IMG/VR virus record: IMGVR_UViG_3300045999_010097
Location: 1 to 63,643 of that record
Strand: one strand, 5' to 3'
From: a virus
DNA: 63,643 bases
Part shown: positions 51,459 through 60,936 of the stretch, piece after piece
Numbering within the stretch: position 1 is the stretch's first letter
Layout of the letters: each line of letters opens with the position of its first letter
Notes under the pieces: generated by a model
Told to the model about the DNA's origin: nothing
The model's input: only the letters and a program-made list of their open reading frames with translations
Database searches by the model: none
Program-made: the position numbers and the translations under genes

Positions 51459-52385
51459 ATGGCTTTCCTACGTATTGACGGTTATCCAGTCGACGTGCTA
51501 ATTGATAACTTCGATGTTGACGATGTCAGTATTGAATCGTATTCTCGTGGGGCGTTTACGGATGGACTTGAAGGGCTGACTTATTCCAAAAAGAAACGCC
51601 TTACATTCGAGACGCCTCCTTTGTCTGTCGAGGAAGCCGCCGCGCTAGAGGGTTGGGTACGGGGTGAAGGTCATCGATGGTCATTTTCACGCAGCATTAG
51701 ACCAGGTGGGCCATTACTCGGCACGACAACTGTTACCTTTAGTCGGACGTCGGCTGATTCCTCTTACACACTCACCGGGGCCTCCAATTTTGGCTCGACC
51801 GTAAGTACCTTGTGGGCGAATCAAGCCTTCTCTTTGGGGCTCGTGCCGGGCGCAACTTCAACCGTGACGGTATTGTTTGGTTCCGAAGGGAATTGGACAA
51901 TCTCCGGTTATCACATCGCCGTGTCCGGTAGTGCTGGTTGGCAGCCATTCGTGGTTAAATCCTACAACGGTGTGGTTCGGTCCTACACGAGCGGTGCGTC
52001 TGTAGCCTCCATTCCGTATTTGGCCTACACCGCAGCCAGCGGTTTTTTGTCCGCACAGGTACAAGGCGAAACTGTTACGGGAACGACCGCCACGGCACAA
52101 TACGCCGCCTTGTCTTTGGACCGCTTTGCCTGGACCGAAGAGATGATTCTATCAGCGGCGACTCCCGCTTTAGGTTTGGCCAGCACCGGCTTTGCACGCC
52201 GCCCTTTTGTCGTGGTCACGGGGGATGCACTACAGGGACGATACGTGCCGTGTAATGGAGCGAACGAGTTCGGTCCGATGGTATGCAAGGGGTACACTGA
52301 AAGTTTTTCAGCGCGGCCGGTGGTAGTCGACAATGTCTTCCGCTACAATGCTCGTGCGGTACGAGTTGTACTAGAGGAGAAGTGA
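51459..52385 (+). CDS. Distal tail / tail-tip protein
   Basis: 308 residues directly after the tape measure. MAFLRIDGYPVDVLIDNFDV and KKKRLTFETPPLSVEEAAAL look like a tail-tip N-terminal fold; a central inserted beta domain (FGSTVSTLWANQAFSLGLVP ...) may bind carbohydrate. Identity by position and the beta-rich architecture. Confidence 0.65.
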   Translation: MAFLRIDGYPVDVLIDNFDVDDVSIESYSRGAFTDGLEGLTYSKKKRLTFETPPLSVEEAAALEGWVRGEGHRWSFSRSIRPGGPLLGTTTVTFSRTSADSSYTLTGASNFGSTVSTLWANQAFSLGLVPGATSTVTVLFGSEGNWTISGYHIAVSGSAGWQPFVVKSYNGVVRSYTSGASVASIPYLAYTAASGFLSAQVQGETVTGTTATAQYAALSLDRFAWTEEMILSAATPALGLASTGFARRPFVVVTGDALQGRYVPCNGANEFGPMVCKGYTESFSARPVVVDNVFRYNARAVRVVLEEK

Positions 52386-52388
52386 CCC

Positions 52389-55300
52389 TTGCGGACGCTA
52401 CGTAGCCCCTATCAAGGTTTCATGGCCGATCACGACATGATCGCCTATTATCCCGGCTGGGTATCGTCCACGGCTACTATTCGCAACGAAACAACCACTC
52501 TCGGGGTATTGGGTAGCAACCCTCGCCATCTGATTGCCATCAACGGCAGCACGATGCCAACGGAAGTGGGTTCGCTGTTTAACCCCGAGCGCCCTTTAGG
52601 AGGGTGGTCTTTCACGGGTAACGGGGCCGTGGCAACAGCGAGTAGCACCCCCAACGACTCAGGTTATCTCTCAAACAGTAGCGTCGGCTTTACTATTGCT
52701 TTTTGGCATAGGAACATTAGCGCGGCCACAACGGTTATTCTGGAACGGTCGGTAACCCCTGGCGGGACGGGTACGTCAGGTGTTCTTTTTCAACTCATTC
52801 GTCAGGCGGACCGCCGTTTCGCCGCTATTGTTCGAAACGGCTCAGGCGGGTTAGTTACTTTCGTAGCGACTTCACCCAACACGCAAGGTTTTTTCGGTCT
52901 TGTTATTGAAGGCTTGAGCACACCTTCCAGCACTACTAGGGCCTTTCAGTTTTACGATTCTTTTGGAAGACCCGATAACAATATTGTCTGGTCAACAGGA
53001 ATCTCCTCAGTCGCCGCAACTGCTTCATCTGCGCGCTGGGTTATTGGTGGGTCAATCGCCAATGTCTCCGGAGGCAGTTATGCAAGTTTTCCAAGTAACC
53101 TACTGAATGGTGAAATTGGCGAGATTGGCATGTGGCGTCGAGCTTTGAATAGCTCGAAGATCCGTAATCTCTATGCGGGTAGTGTCCAGCCTTGGGACGA
53201 TAATGTTCTTTTGCAATCTGAAAATTATGAGGTTCGTACTCGTGTTTTGATTGCGGACAGCAACGGTGTTTTTCAAGACCTTACTGATATTGATGGGCAG
53301 GATCTTGTTCAGTCAGTGGAGAGGACCGAATCAGTTGAGGCTCTTGGAGCGACTGCCAAAATCACCCTATTGCGTCGTGTCGGGCTGTTGGCCGACCTAT
53401 CACCACTCAATGTGGGGGGCCTCTTTCCGTATTCCACCTTGTTGGCTTTGCGCCGACGAGTCATTATTGAACGAGCTATCACACCTCCTAATTGGAACCA
53501 CACTGGTTGGGAATGGCAACCAATCTTTGAAGGATCGATTGACTCGTGGGATGTCAACAACGAAAGCGTCAGTATAAGCTGCTCGGATAACTCCGCTTCG
53601 TTGAAGGACGTATTCATCCTCGAAAATAGGTCCTACAACTATTACAACCCCAATAAGTTGATGGAGCAAGCCCAACAACAAATCATCGACGATTTTGAAC
53701 CAAAATTACGCAGCGGTCTTGTCCAACCAGTAGGTTACAAGAACATCAAAAAACCGACTGTCTTTACACCAGCCGGTACAACTTCGACGCCACTGTTTGA
53801 AAACAGCGCCCTGATGATGCGCTACAACGACGTGGCTTCAGCCCCCGTAATGGAAGCCATCACTACGTTGTCCGACCAAATTGGTTTTGGTACCGGGTTC
53901 AACTACCATGAACCGTGGGCAGAATTTCGTCTCACAACGTACTCTCCAGCTAGAACTCGGCGCCTTAGTCATGAGACCTACCAGAGACTTTCTGGCACTA
54001 CGGCTTTGATTGAGTTTCGAGAACCGCACGGGCTATCCCCAGGCGTGCCCTTAAACGTCGCAGGGTCTACTTTAGGCGCAACAGTCAATCGAAACTACAG
54101 CGTGGCTTCCGTTCTCGATTTTTATCGAGTTCATGCTGAAATTCTTCCGGTCACCGGTACGGTAATCACATCCGGCGCTAGTTTTGGGGCGTCGTCCGCG
54201 AGTATCGCTTTTACATATCATTACGAATTGCCCGCAGCTTCTATTATGGAAATGGGCAATCTTGCTTCGAATGTTTCTGAAATCAGAAACCACGCTATCG
54301 TTCGTTTCAATCGAAACGACTCGGTAGCTACTCTTTCTGTTACCAGCGTCGACGTCGATGTCAGCGGGCTCATCGGGGTACAAGTATCTTCTCCGCTGCC
54401 TAACCTGGACCCCACTAATCAAGGCATCTCCTTCTCTCTTGAGGGGGCTACGGGGGCGGCTGCGTTTCTGAACGGCTCTTATTCTGGGTACGTCAATCAA
54501 ATAGACACAACAGGGGTCTACTCTGACGTTCCTCTAACATCGTTTACGGCAGGCATATACACGACAAATTTGCCTTTTTTTGCCTGCACACATCTTACCT
54601 ACAGAGAAATCTCTTCGACGGCAACCAGTTCCTTAAACGAATTCGGCTATTTGCCGGTGGCTGTTTTTGAAGGCAGTAATCTAGCCATCAATACGGAAGC
54701 TGAAGCCGTAAGGCTGGCAAACAATCTTGTCAGTGACCTGGCTAGCCCGACAGCCAATTTCAGTGTCACTACTAAGGTAAAACCTTTTACCTTAAACGAC
54801 TGTATCAATTTTCCGGACGATACCTTACGAGGACACTGGACAGGATCGGCCACAAACGGCAGTATCACAGAAATCACAGAGATTTACGAGAGCAATAACT
54901 GTAACGCCGTCTACAATATCCGGTTGGCAAATCCGACGCGAGGTACCGGTTGGGCGAGTGCCATTGCCGTCGGTCCTGGGCGACCTGCCTTGGCAGGCAA
55001 CTACTCCCTCGACACGATGGCTCAGAGTAATAAATGGAATCTTAACGAGAATATCTCGCGGAGTGCGCGACAGTACGATTTCTTTTTCGACCCGTCCATG
55101 GCTCGTCAAGAAATGGGTCTTCGACGGGACCAGACAATAGTTTGGATGTCGCCAACACCAAATTTCATCCCTTCTCCTCTAAATAAGGTAGGTACCTTCA
55201 AGAGTGAACGGTTCAGCATTACCCACGAAGCCAACGGTCAAAGGCTGTCTGCGGGCACCCGATACTACGTGCGCTTTGGTGAGATGGATGTCTTCGGCAA

Positions 55301-55877
55301 TGTGTCTGCTATCTCCGGTTTAGGTATTGCTTCAGCCGCCACGCTGCCTTCATTCATCCCTCGTTTCGCCGATGAGACCGCTGGTTGTTTCGCTGTTAGC
55401 ACCAGTGGGGTTACTCAAACATTCGGCAGCGGTGTGCCTTGGGCCAGAGCCAGTCTCTTGAATATCGATAACGGCACGGACGCAGGAGCCCTTTCATACG
55501 ATAGATTGGGCTTGTATTCCACGGCGAGTCATTTCTTTACCGCGCCTTGCGACGGTATGTATCTATGCAATCACGCGTCTTCTTGGATTGGTGATTCGAC
55601 TAAAGTACCTGTGTCAGCCACCTGGACTATGTTGGCCGGATGGCTACACACCCGAGGAGGTGTTACTTTAGGTTTTCACGGGGTATCGGGTGTTGAAGGA
55701 ACCGGAGCCTCCGTACCTTACCGATTGACTGCCACGGCGCAAATTTCATGCTCCTCTGGTGATAGGCTTACGCTCATGTGGCGACAGCAATCAGCGACAG
55801 AGATCTTCAATATGGCTGAAGCAACAACCGGTATTCATTACGGGTATGTTTCTTATGCTTTGGGGAATCAACGATGA
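52389..55877 (+). CDS. Large tail-tip protein with LamG-like domain
   Basis: 1162 residues from TTG (GAGGAG 9 bases before; ATG 52422 region possible). About 20-230 resembles a laminin-G/concanavalin sandwich (GWSFTGNGAVATASSTPNDS, FTIAFWHRNISAATTVILER, NGEIGEIGMWRRALNSSKIR). About 280-560 is tail-hub-like (DLVQSVERTESVEALGATAK, EGSIDSWDVNNESVSISCSD). Later parts are beta modules ending in a C1q/TNF-like fold (ARASLLNIDNGTD ... FFTAPCDGMYLCNHASS). It is the likely baseplate hub and first receptor binder. Confidence 0.75.
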   Translation: MRTLRSPYQGFMADHDMIAYYPGWVSSTATIRNETTTLGVLGSNPRHLIAINGSTMPTEVGSLFNPERPLGGWSFTGNGAVATASSTPNDSGYLSNSSVGFTIAFWHRNISAATTVILERSVTPGGTGTSGVLFQLIRQADRRFAAIVRNGSGGLVTFVATSPNTQGFFGLVIEGLSTPSSTTRAFQFYDSFGRPDNNIVWSTGISSVAATASSARWVIGGSIANVSGGSYASFPSNLLNGEIGEIGMWRRALNSSKIRNLYAGSVQPWDDNVLLQSENYEVRTRVLIADSNGVFQDLTDIDGQDLVQSVERTESVEALGATAKITLLRRVGLLADLSPLNVGGLFPYSTLLALRRRVIIERAITPPNWNHTGWEWQPIFEGSIDSWDVNNESVSISCSDNSASLKDVFILENRSYNYYNPNKLMEQAQQQIIDDFEPKLRSGLVQPVGYKNIKKPTVFTPAGTTSTPLFENSALMMRYNDVASAPVMEAITTLSDQIGFGTGFNYHEPWAEFRLTTYSPARTRRLSHETYQRLSGTTALIEFREPHGLSPGVPLNVAGSTLGATVNRNYSVASVLDFYRVHAEILPVTGTVITSGASFGASSASIAFTYHYELPAASIMEMGNLASNVSEIRNHAIVRFNRNDSVATLSVTSVDVDVSGLIGVQVSSPLPNLDPTNQGISFSLEGATGAAAFLNGSYSGYVNQIDTTGVYSDVPLTSFTAGIYTTNLPFFACTHLTYREISSTATSSLNEFGYLPVAVFEGSNLAINTEAEAVRLANNLVSDLASPTANFSVTTKVKPFTLNDCINFPDDTLRGHWTGSATNGSITEITEIYESNNCNAVYNIRLANPTRGTGWASAIAVGPGRPALAGNYSLDTMAQSNKWNLNENISRSARQYDFFFDPSMARQEMGLRRDQTIVWMSPTPNFIPSPLNKVGTFKSERFSITHEANGQRLSAGTRYYVRFGEMDVFGNVSAISGLGIASAATLPSFIPRFADETAGCFAVSTSGVTQTFGSGVPWARASLLNIDNGTDAGALSYDRLGLYSTASHFFTAPCDGMYLCNHASSWIGDSTKVPVSATWTMLAGWLHTRGGVTLGFHGVSGVEGTGASVPYRLTATAQISCSSGDRLTLMWRQQSATEIFNMAEATTGIHYGYVSYALGNQR

Positions 55878-56608
55878 ACGTCATCGAAGCTCTCCTCCGT
55901 CGCGTGGACGCTCTTGAAAACCCACCGGTTGTGTTTGTTCCCTATCTTAACGGGCTTCCGGCTATTGGGAAAAATTGGACGAAGCAAACCTCAACCAGCA
56001 CAGCTCTGACAGCAGACCGGACCGGTGCCGGTACTGTGCTTGGGACGGCTACCGCGTACAATACCGGGTTTTCTGCCGTCAACTATGCTACGGCAGCCGT
56101 CCTGAATGACGAGGCAGGGTTTCAGGATACATCGTTTACTGTAGAAGGTCACAGTAACCCTGTGTTTTCTTGTACCTTTTCTCTTAGTGACGTAGGGGCA
56201 AATTGCCGATTTCATGTTGGGCTAAATAGCTCGACGGCTCCTATGACTTATCCGGCAGCGGCTCAAGCGGCTTTCATACGATATGACGTGTCTGCTGGAG
56301 ATAGCACCTCTACCGGCTTTCGGGTACTGGTCAATACGAGCGGAACAAGCTACCCCGCTGTAGAAAATCAGGTAATCGTACCTGTTGCGAATACGGTCTA
56401 CCGCTTTATGATGGAGTTCGTTTCTGGCGGAAATCGCATGCGAGCCTGGTTGGCTGTTGGAAACGATGATCCGGTGCTCATTGCCAACACAAATAATGCT
56501 CAACTTCCGGCTGTTGGAAGCGAGATGTACATGACCGCTCGCTACAGAACTAACTCGGCCGCCAGTCGAGCCATACGTATTCAGAGTATGTTTGCTGGTC
56601 GTAGATGA
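55874..56608 (+). CDS. Tail fibre-like protein
   Basis: 244 residues, overlapping the hub gene by four bases. A short N-terminal helix MNVIEALLRRVDALENPPVV, typical of trimerising fibre starts, precedes a beta-rich body (FEVSGGNRMRAWLAVGND-like strands). Probably a trimeric tip fibre. Confidence 0.65.
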   Translation: MNVIEALLRRVDALENPPVVFVPYLNGLPAIGKNWTKQTSTSTALTADRTGAGTVLGTATAYNTGFSAVNYATAAVLNDEAGFQDTSFTVEGHSNPVFSCTFSLSDVGANCRFHVGLNSSTAPMTYPAAAQAAFIRYDVSAGDSTSTGFRVLVNTSGTSYPAVENQVIVPVANTVYRFMMEFVSGGNRMRAWLAVGNDDPVLIANTNNAQLPAVGSEMYMTARYRTNSAASRAIRIQSMFAGRR

Positions 56609-56629
56609 TAGAATACGATTGAGGTGCCT

Positions 56630-57109
56630 ATGTCCTACCGTCTTATCTTTCTCGTGCTTTTGATCCCTCTTGCGGCCTACGCGGCTCCTACTGTAGAACG
56701 GCTTCAGTACGCCATTGATGGCCCGCTCGTGCTAGATCCTGTACGAGACAATGACGCGGTTGGCCTAACACCCGTAGCGGCTGTAAGCACTGAAAATTTG
56801 AAAAAGACACGGGACGATATTCAGTTCTTCACAGTCGTGAACACACATCCTACGAACACGGCTGATTTGTGTTTTGGCACGGTTTCTGCTGTCGGTGCGA
56901 CGTGCAACGACGCTCTATGCGGTACGGCTTCGGCTTGGACGAGTCAGGGTTACGCCGCCATCATGAATTGCACTCACGGCAGTCCTTCGCAGGGCAGCCT
57001 CATTCTGCCTCGGACCTCTCGTACCTTTCGATATGACGGTACTAGATGTGGCTGCATCGTAGGCAACGCTGCCTCTGTTCAGGCGCAAGTTGAACGTATT
57101 GTGCGCTGA
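56630..57109 (+). CDS. Exported Cys-containing protein
   Basis: 159 residues from ATG 56630, with GAGGTG upstream. MSYRLIFLVLLIPLAAYA is a clear Sec signal peptide with cut after AYA. Mature part has six Cys (LCFGT, TCNDALCG, MNCTHG, RCGCIVG), likely disulfide-bonded, and a beta fold. A periplasmic or extracellular role is expected, such as a superinfection or surface factor. Confidence 0.7.
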   Translation: MSYRLIFLVLLIPLAAYAAPTVERLQYAIDGPLVLDPVRDNDAVGLTPVAAVSTENLKKTRDDIQFFTVVNTHPTNTADLCFGTVSAVGATCNDALCGTASAWTSQGYAAIMNCTHGSPSQGSLILPRTSRTFRYDGTRCGCIVGNAASVQAQVERIVR

Positions 57110-57124
57110 CCCAGGGGGTATGAC

Positions 57125-57514
57125 ATGAAGGGCATCGCCGTCATCGTTGCTATTTTGCTATTTAGTGCCTGTCAAAAAACAGGCTATGGTGATTCGTGTC
57201 CCGTGACGCTGCCGGACGCGGTTGACGTCGTCAAGACCGAGATGCCTTGTGCTGTGGCGGTCTTGGATAGAACGGACATTAAATGCAACGAGGCCGATCC
57301 CCTAGACGACGTGGCTTGCGTGTACTGGTGGTACGGGTCCAATATCGCTCGCGGGCGAATGGAAGTTCGCGAGGACCTCGCTGGGCAATGTGTTGTCCAT
57401 GAGGCGATGCACGCCTGTCTGTGGCTGGAAGGCGATGATTGTCGCAACCATGACATGTCTTGCGGCTGGGATGTCGATGAAATCGAGCGTGTCACGGCTA
57501 AGGTGCTCGAATGA
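57125..57514 (+). CDS. Lipoprotein with HExxH metalloprotease-like motif
   Basis: 129 residues. MKGIAVIVAILLFSAC is a lipoprotein signal with lipobox LFSAC and Cys16 as lipidation site. QCVVHEAMHACLWLEG near 92-107 holds HEAMH, a zinc-peptidase signature; NHDMSCGWDVDE follows and could give the third ligand. Six or more Cys in the mature part. It overlaps the patatin gene by four bases. Could be a lysis helper, entry enzyme or exclusion protein. Confidence 0.7.
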   Translation: MKGIAVIVAILLFSACQKTGYGDSCPVTLPDAVDVVKTEMPCAVAVLDRTDIKCNEADPLDDVACVYWWYGSNIARGRMEVREDLAGQCVVHEAMHACLWLEGDDCRNHDMSCGWDVDEIERVTAKVLE

Positions 57515-58362
57515 AACGCGCCAAGCGATATTTCGTCATTGCTGGCGGGGCCTCGCATGGTCCGACCTTGTGGGGCGGCCTCCAGCCTTGGTTGGACCGC
57601 TTTGAGGCTGCGGGCTACGCGGGGGCGTCTATCGGAGCGGTCATTGCTGCCGGTTTGGCTCTTGGGCTAGATCGTCTTTTTCTTGAGACCCAAATGGTTC
57701 GGCTCTTTCAGAAAAACGCTTTGACGGGCGGAAGTAAAGTAATCCGCTTTCACCCACGGCTCGTGTTTACACGCGAAAGCGGAATGCACGACTGGTCGTT
57801 TGTACGAACGGCGCTAAAAGACATTTTTGGTAACGCGAAGATGGGTGATGCCAAAGTGCCTCTGTGCATCGTGGTTGCTGATTGCTACACTGAACGCCCC
57901 GTCTACGTGAGTTCCTGGCAGCATCCCGACGCGGTTATTTGGGAAGTTCTCGCTGCGAGCACAGCGGTGTTTCCTGTCGCGGCGGCTCAGGAGATTCCGT
58001 CTTTGGGTACTGGTAATCGGCTGTACGTTGATGGCGGATGGGGAAACAACTGCCCCCATGACGTTTTTGCCGATAAGCTAGATCCTACGGTCAGCATCTA
58101 TCTGACTCGAAAGGATTCGGACAAGGACGGGCAACCTGACCCTGTAAGACGAGCCGGGTTTGTGCAATTGCTTGAAGCCTGTCTGAATATTGGTTTGTAC
58201 GTCGAACCCAACATCCGTTCTCGTCAGGACGACATTGCTGTCCCCATCGTACCTCAGGGTTCCGGATTGAACTTCAATCTGACTACGGATGAGATTCGAG
58301 CCCGAGTGAGTTCAGGCTTTCGGCAATCGCTAAATGTGCTATACAACTTGACCACCTACTGA
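57511..58362 (+). CDS. Patatin-like phospholipase
   Basis: 283 residues. YFVIAGGASHGPTLWGGLQP carries the oxyanion-type Gly-rich loop, GYAGASIGAVIAAGLALG the GxSxG nucleophile (Ser at about 38), and RLYVDGGWGNNCP the catalytic Asp in DGG. All patatin marks are present. Acyl hydrolysis of membrane lipids by a phage protein next to holin and endolysin suggests a lysis or entry role. Confidence 0.85.
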   Translation: MKRAKRYFVIAGGASHGPTLWGGLQPWLDRFEAAGYAGASIGAVIAAGLALGLDRLFLETQMVRLFQKNALTGGSKVIRFHPRLVFTRESGMHDWSFVRTALKDIFGNAKMGDAKVPLCIVVADCYTERPVYVSSWQHPDAVIWEVLAASTAVFPVAAAQEIPSLGTGNRLYVDGGWGNNCPHDVFADKLDPTVSIYLTRKDSDKDGQPDPVRRAGFVQLLEACLNIGLYVEPNIRSRQDDIAVPIVPQGSGLNFNLTTDEIRARVSSGFRQSLNVLYNLTTY

Positions 58363-58374
58363 TTGCGAGGCTCT

Positions 58375-58725
58375 ATGCACATCCCGCCCGCTCTTACTCA
58401 AAACACTGATGTTGCGCTTACCTCCGCTGCTGGCTTCGGTACGACATTGAGTCTCGCCTCGACAACCCCTGTAGACCCTGCCAATCCTTGGACTTTCTTG
58501 TCGTATATTCCTGCCCTTATCGGTCCTGCGCTCGCTGTGTTGATGAACCGCTGGTTGTCGGCTCAAGCAGCTAGAAAGCAAGCCCGTGCCACCTTTTTGG
58601 CACAGGAAGCCAAACAACTTGAACAAGACAGCGATAAGACCAATGATGGTAAGGCTAGAGAATTGCGTTTAGAAGCCGCTGAGCTTCAGGCCGAAGCAGA
58701 TGCTTTGACACACAAACAAAGGTGA
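58375..58725 (+). CDS. Holin-like membrane protein
   Basis: 116 residues from ATG 58375 (GCGAGG upstream). After a Thr/Ser-rich N-terminal stretch, one hydrophobic helix (PWTFLSYIPALIGPALAVLM, about 39-58) is followed by a long charged helix (KQARATFLAQEAKQLEQDSD). One-TM holins of similar shape exist; position just before the endolysin supports this. Confidence 0.6.
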   Translation: MHIPPALTQNTDVALTSAAGFGTTLSLASTTPVDPANPWTFLSYIPALIGPALAVLMNRWLSAQAARKQARATFLAQEAKQLEQDSDKTNDGKARELRLEAAELQAEADALTHKQR

Positions 58726-58728
58726 ATC

Positions 58729-59187
58729 ATGTCATCAGATGTCATCCGCATCGCTGAGTCTCAAGTCGGTTTTAGAGAAGATCCTAAAGGGTCAAATCGC
58801 GGTGTTGACATCGATAAGTACACCGGAGCCAGGGCCGAACCATGGTGTGCTCATTTCGTTGCTTGGGTGTTTCGCGAAGCAGGCAAACCGATTCCAGGGG
58901 ATATTATCCCCAATAAAAAGAGAGCGAACCCGTTGGCGTCTGTTTCGCACACCGAGCGAGTGTTCGCTGAACACGGATGGCTCGTGCGAGAGCCCGGTCC
59001 AGGGGACGTTGTTTTTTTCAAGACTCGCGGGCAATCTGACCGTGGTCCGGGAAGACATATCGGTATCGTCGTGGGTGTGGACCTAACACACATCGACGTG
59101 GTTGACGGTAACTGGGGCGATCGCGTTTCTAAGCGAAGAATCAGACGGAATGACCCCGAAATCGTCAACTATGGGCGTCGTCCGTGA
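58729..59187 (+). CDS. CHAP-domain endolysin
   Basis: 152 residues. AEPWCAHFVAWVFREAGKPI supplies the catalytic Cys (about 40), GPGDVVFFKTRGQ the usual strand, and GRHIGIVVGVDLTHIDVVDG the His and acceptor strand. A single CHAP peptidase/amidase domain without a binding domain. It cleaves host peptidoglycan at lysis. Overlaps the next gene by four bases. Confidence 0.85.
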   Translation: MSSDVIRIAESQVGFREDPKGSNRGVDIDKYTGARAEPWCAHFVAWVFREAGKPIPGDIIPNKKRANPLASVSHTERVFAEHGWLVREPGPGDVVFFKTRGQSDRGPGRHIGIVVGVDLTHIDVVDGNWGDRVSKRRIRRNDPEIVNYGRRP

Positions 59188-59513
59188 CGGTTCCACCAAA
59201 TACGGACCCAGTCCGTAATGCTGAATACAACGCAGCAAACGTAGACCGTGTTCGCGTAGCTACGTTGAATATGTTGCGTAAGAACGGTTGCATCCTACCG
59301 GACTACGTAACCGAGGCAATCGTCGAACAAGTCCTCGAAGAATCTTTGGCGACTCGAAGACGTATCGGATATATGGTTCACGTCTTTACCGAAGCGTTCG
59401 GTGAGGAATGTACTCCAGAACGTCTTGAGCGGCTTGAGATTTGTGTTTTGCTTCATGAACGCGATGCTGCTAACGGCGTCGTTATGCCAGTCGAGGTTGT
59501 AGACGAGGTGTAG
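59184..59513 (+). CDS. Small helical unknown protein
   Basis: 109 residues from GTG, with a GTGA overlap. A mostly helical sequence (DRVRVATLNMLRKNGCILPD ... RLERLEICVLLHERDAANG). Between the endolysin and a metalloprotease gene; role unknown. Confidence 0.5.
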   Translation: MTVPPNTDPVRNAEYNAANVDRVRVATLNMLRKNGCILPDYVTEAIVEQVLEESLATRRRIGYMVHVFTEAFGEECTPERLERLEICVLLHERDAANGVVMPVEVVDEV

Positions 59514-59514
59514 A

Positions 59515-60081
59515 ATGCACCAAGCAGAAGCTTCCCTAGTCGAGCACGCTGTTTCGAGGCTTGCTGTGGTAAGCGGAGAACTCGTACTCGCCCCTGCGCA
59601 TCGAGTAGGCAACGGGTCTTTAGGTGAGTTCGACGACTCAAGTCGGATGCTTGTGGTTGGGTGCAGCAATGCTGATTGGTCGGCTATTCTTGCCCACGAA
59701 CTCGGTCATGTAGAACAGCTTATCAATGGGACATTCAGCCATGTCGGTGAAGCCCAAGACGTGTTTGAGGCTCATCTGAACGGTAAAACCGTCCCGTCTC
59801 GTAAACTACGTCGCGCTACACGAACTCTGCAAAAAATGGAACTCGACGCTGAGCGGCATGCCGTCCGATTGATTGACTTATTCGATTTGCCTGTGGACCG
59901 CTTGATGTACGTAAAAGCGGCGAATGCCTATGTCTGGTCGTTCGAATGGGCACGAAGACACGGAACCTGGCCTTATTCGGCCTGGCCCCTATGTCCCCAT
60001 AAGTTGATTACCGAGCGCGATTTGTGCCGCCTTAGTCCTGAACTAGAATCTGCGATGGGCTCGAAAAACCCATTCAAATAG
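59515..60081 (+). CDS. HExxH zinc metalloprotease-like protein
   Basis: 188 residues, ATG one base after the previous TAG. AILAHELGHVEQLINGTFSH has HELGH, and MELDAERHAVRLIDLF downstream gives a gluzincin-style third ligand (Glu in DAERH). It lacks a signal peptide. Possible anti-repressor or proteolytic lysis or regulatory factor. Confidence 0.65.
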   Translation: MHQAEASLVEHAVSRLAVVSGELVLAPAHRVGNGSLGEFDDSSRMLVVGCSNADWSAILAHELGHVEQLINGTFSHVGEAQDVFEAHLNGKTVPSRKLRRATRTLQKMELDAERHAVRLIDLFDLPVDRLMYVKAANAYVWSFEWARRHGTWPYSAWPLCPHKLITERDLCRLSPELESAMGSKNPFK

Positions 60082-60402
60082 CTACTTCAGATGCTTGGCC
60101 GGAGTTTTGGCATCGCGAATCTGCTTCAGACGCCGTTGCAGATACCACACAGCCTTCTCAAGGTCTTGCTCCAAGTCAGGTGTTTTCTTACCTGCCCGTG
60201 AGATGTACTTGACCGCGTTGCCGAGACAAAAATCGAGTGCCCACGCCTCAATCACCTTGATCGTCTCGTAAGTAGAGTCTCCCCCGTAGTGAGCGGGATG
60301 ATCGACGGCGGACACTGGGAAATTAATTTTGATATCTCGGAGGTCAGTACATCCTCCACACATGCTGGGTTCTTTACATTGGGGGCCATGCGTCGGTCTC
60401 AT
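60082..60402 (-). CDS. DUF3310-family protein
   Basis: 106 residues. AVDHPAHYGGDSTYETIKVI, CLGNAVKYISRAGKKTPDLE and DLEKAVWYLQRRLKQIRD are diagnostic for DUF3310, frequent in phages; it may join nucleotide metabolism. N-terminal CGGC-like Cys precede it (CKEPSMCGGC). Confidence 0.85.
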   Translation of the reverse strand: MRPTHGPQCKEPSMCGGCTDLRDIKINFPVSAVDHPAHYGGDSTYETIKVIEAWALDFCLGNAVKYISRAGKKTPDLEQDLEKAVWYLQRRLKQIRDAKTPAKHLK

Positions 60403-60764
60403 TTTGTCCTCCTGACGGTTTTTGGTGTGTATTTATCAACAGGCACACCGATATGTTTAGCTACAACATCCAGTGAATGTTCGATCTCAACATAAACCGG
60501 ATCTACCGTTACAGCCATTGACCCTTGTTGAGCCCTAAAGTAGGCCGCTTCGGCAGTAGAATCGATTTGATTCTCCAATTGATGCACTTCAAGACGCCAC
60601 ATATCCGCCCACCAATACAGACGCCAATCCGCATCCGTAAAAGGTTCACCGAGTTGTACCGCTTCGTCTGGATCATCCCGGTAGCCCGGTCGGGCCATGG
60701 CGGCGTCCCACTTCGCATTGGCTCGTTTGAGCCGGTCTAGTAAGCGAGCAGTTTCAGGGCTCAT
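60399..60764 (-). CDS. Small helical phage protein
   Basis: 121 residues from ATG 60764 (an in-frame TTG lies at 60782). MSPETARLLDRLKRANAKWD, then EPFTDADWRLYWWADMWRLE, mostly helical. Unknown function; four-base overlap with DUF3310 and 11-base overlap with its upstream gene. Confidence 0.55.
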   Translation of the reverse strand: MSPETARLLDRLKRANAKWDAAMARPGYRDDPDEAVQLGEPFTDADWRLYWWADMWRLEVHQLENQIDSTAEAAYFRAQQGSMAVTVDPVYVEIEHSLDVVAKHIGVPVDKYTPKTVRRTK

Positions 60765-60936
60765 TGCTTGTCCGAACCTCAATAGAAGTGACTGCTAGAC
60801 CCAAAGCAAGGGACGCAGCATATTGAAATGCCGAGGCAGCTTCCCACTGACGTCGGGTCGATGCTTGTTCTGCGAGTTCCATGTAAGTGGAATACAGCTT
60901 TTGTCGAATATCCACAAGTTGTTTTTCAGCAGTCAC
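60754..60936 (-). CDS. Small helical protein with its own ribosome site
   Basis: 60 residues from GTG 60936, preceded by GGAAGGAGAA. Sequence MTAEKQLVDIRQKLYSTYME to RTSNEP. The frame is open to 61059, but the strong Shine-Dalgarno here suggests that this is the original start and that the upstream 41 codons were fused by recombination. Confidence 0.6.
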   Translation of the reverse strand: MTAEKQLVDIRQKLYSTYMELAEQASTRRQWEAASAFQYAASLALGLAVTSIEVRTSNEP

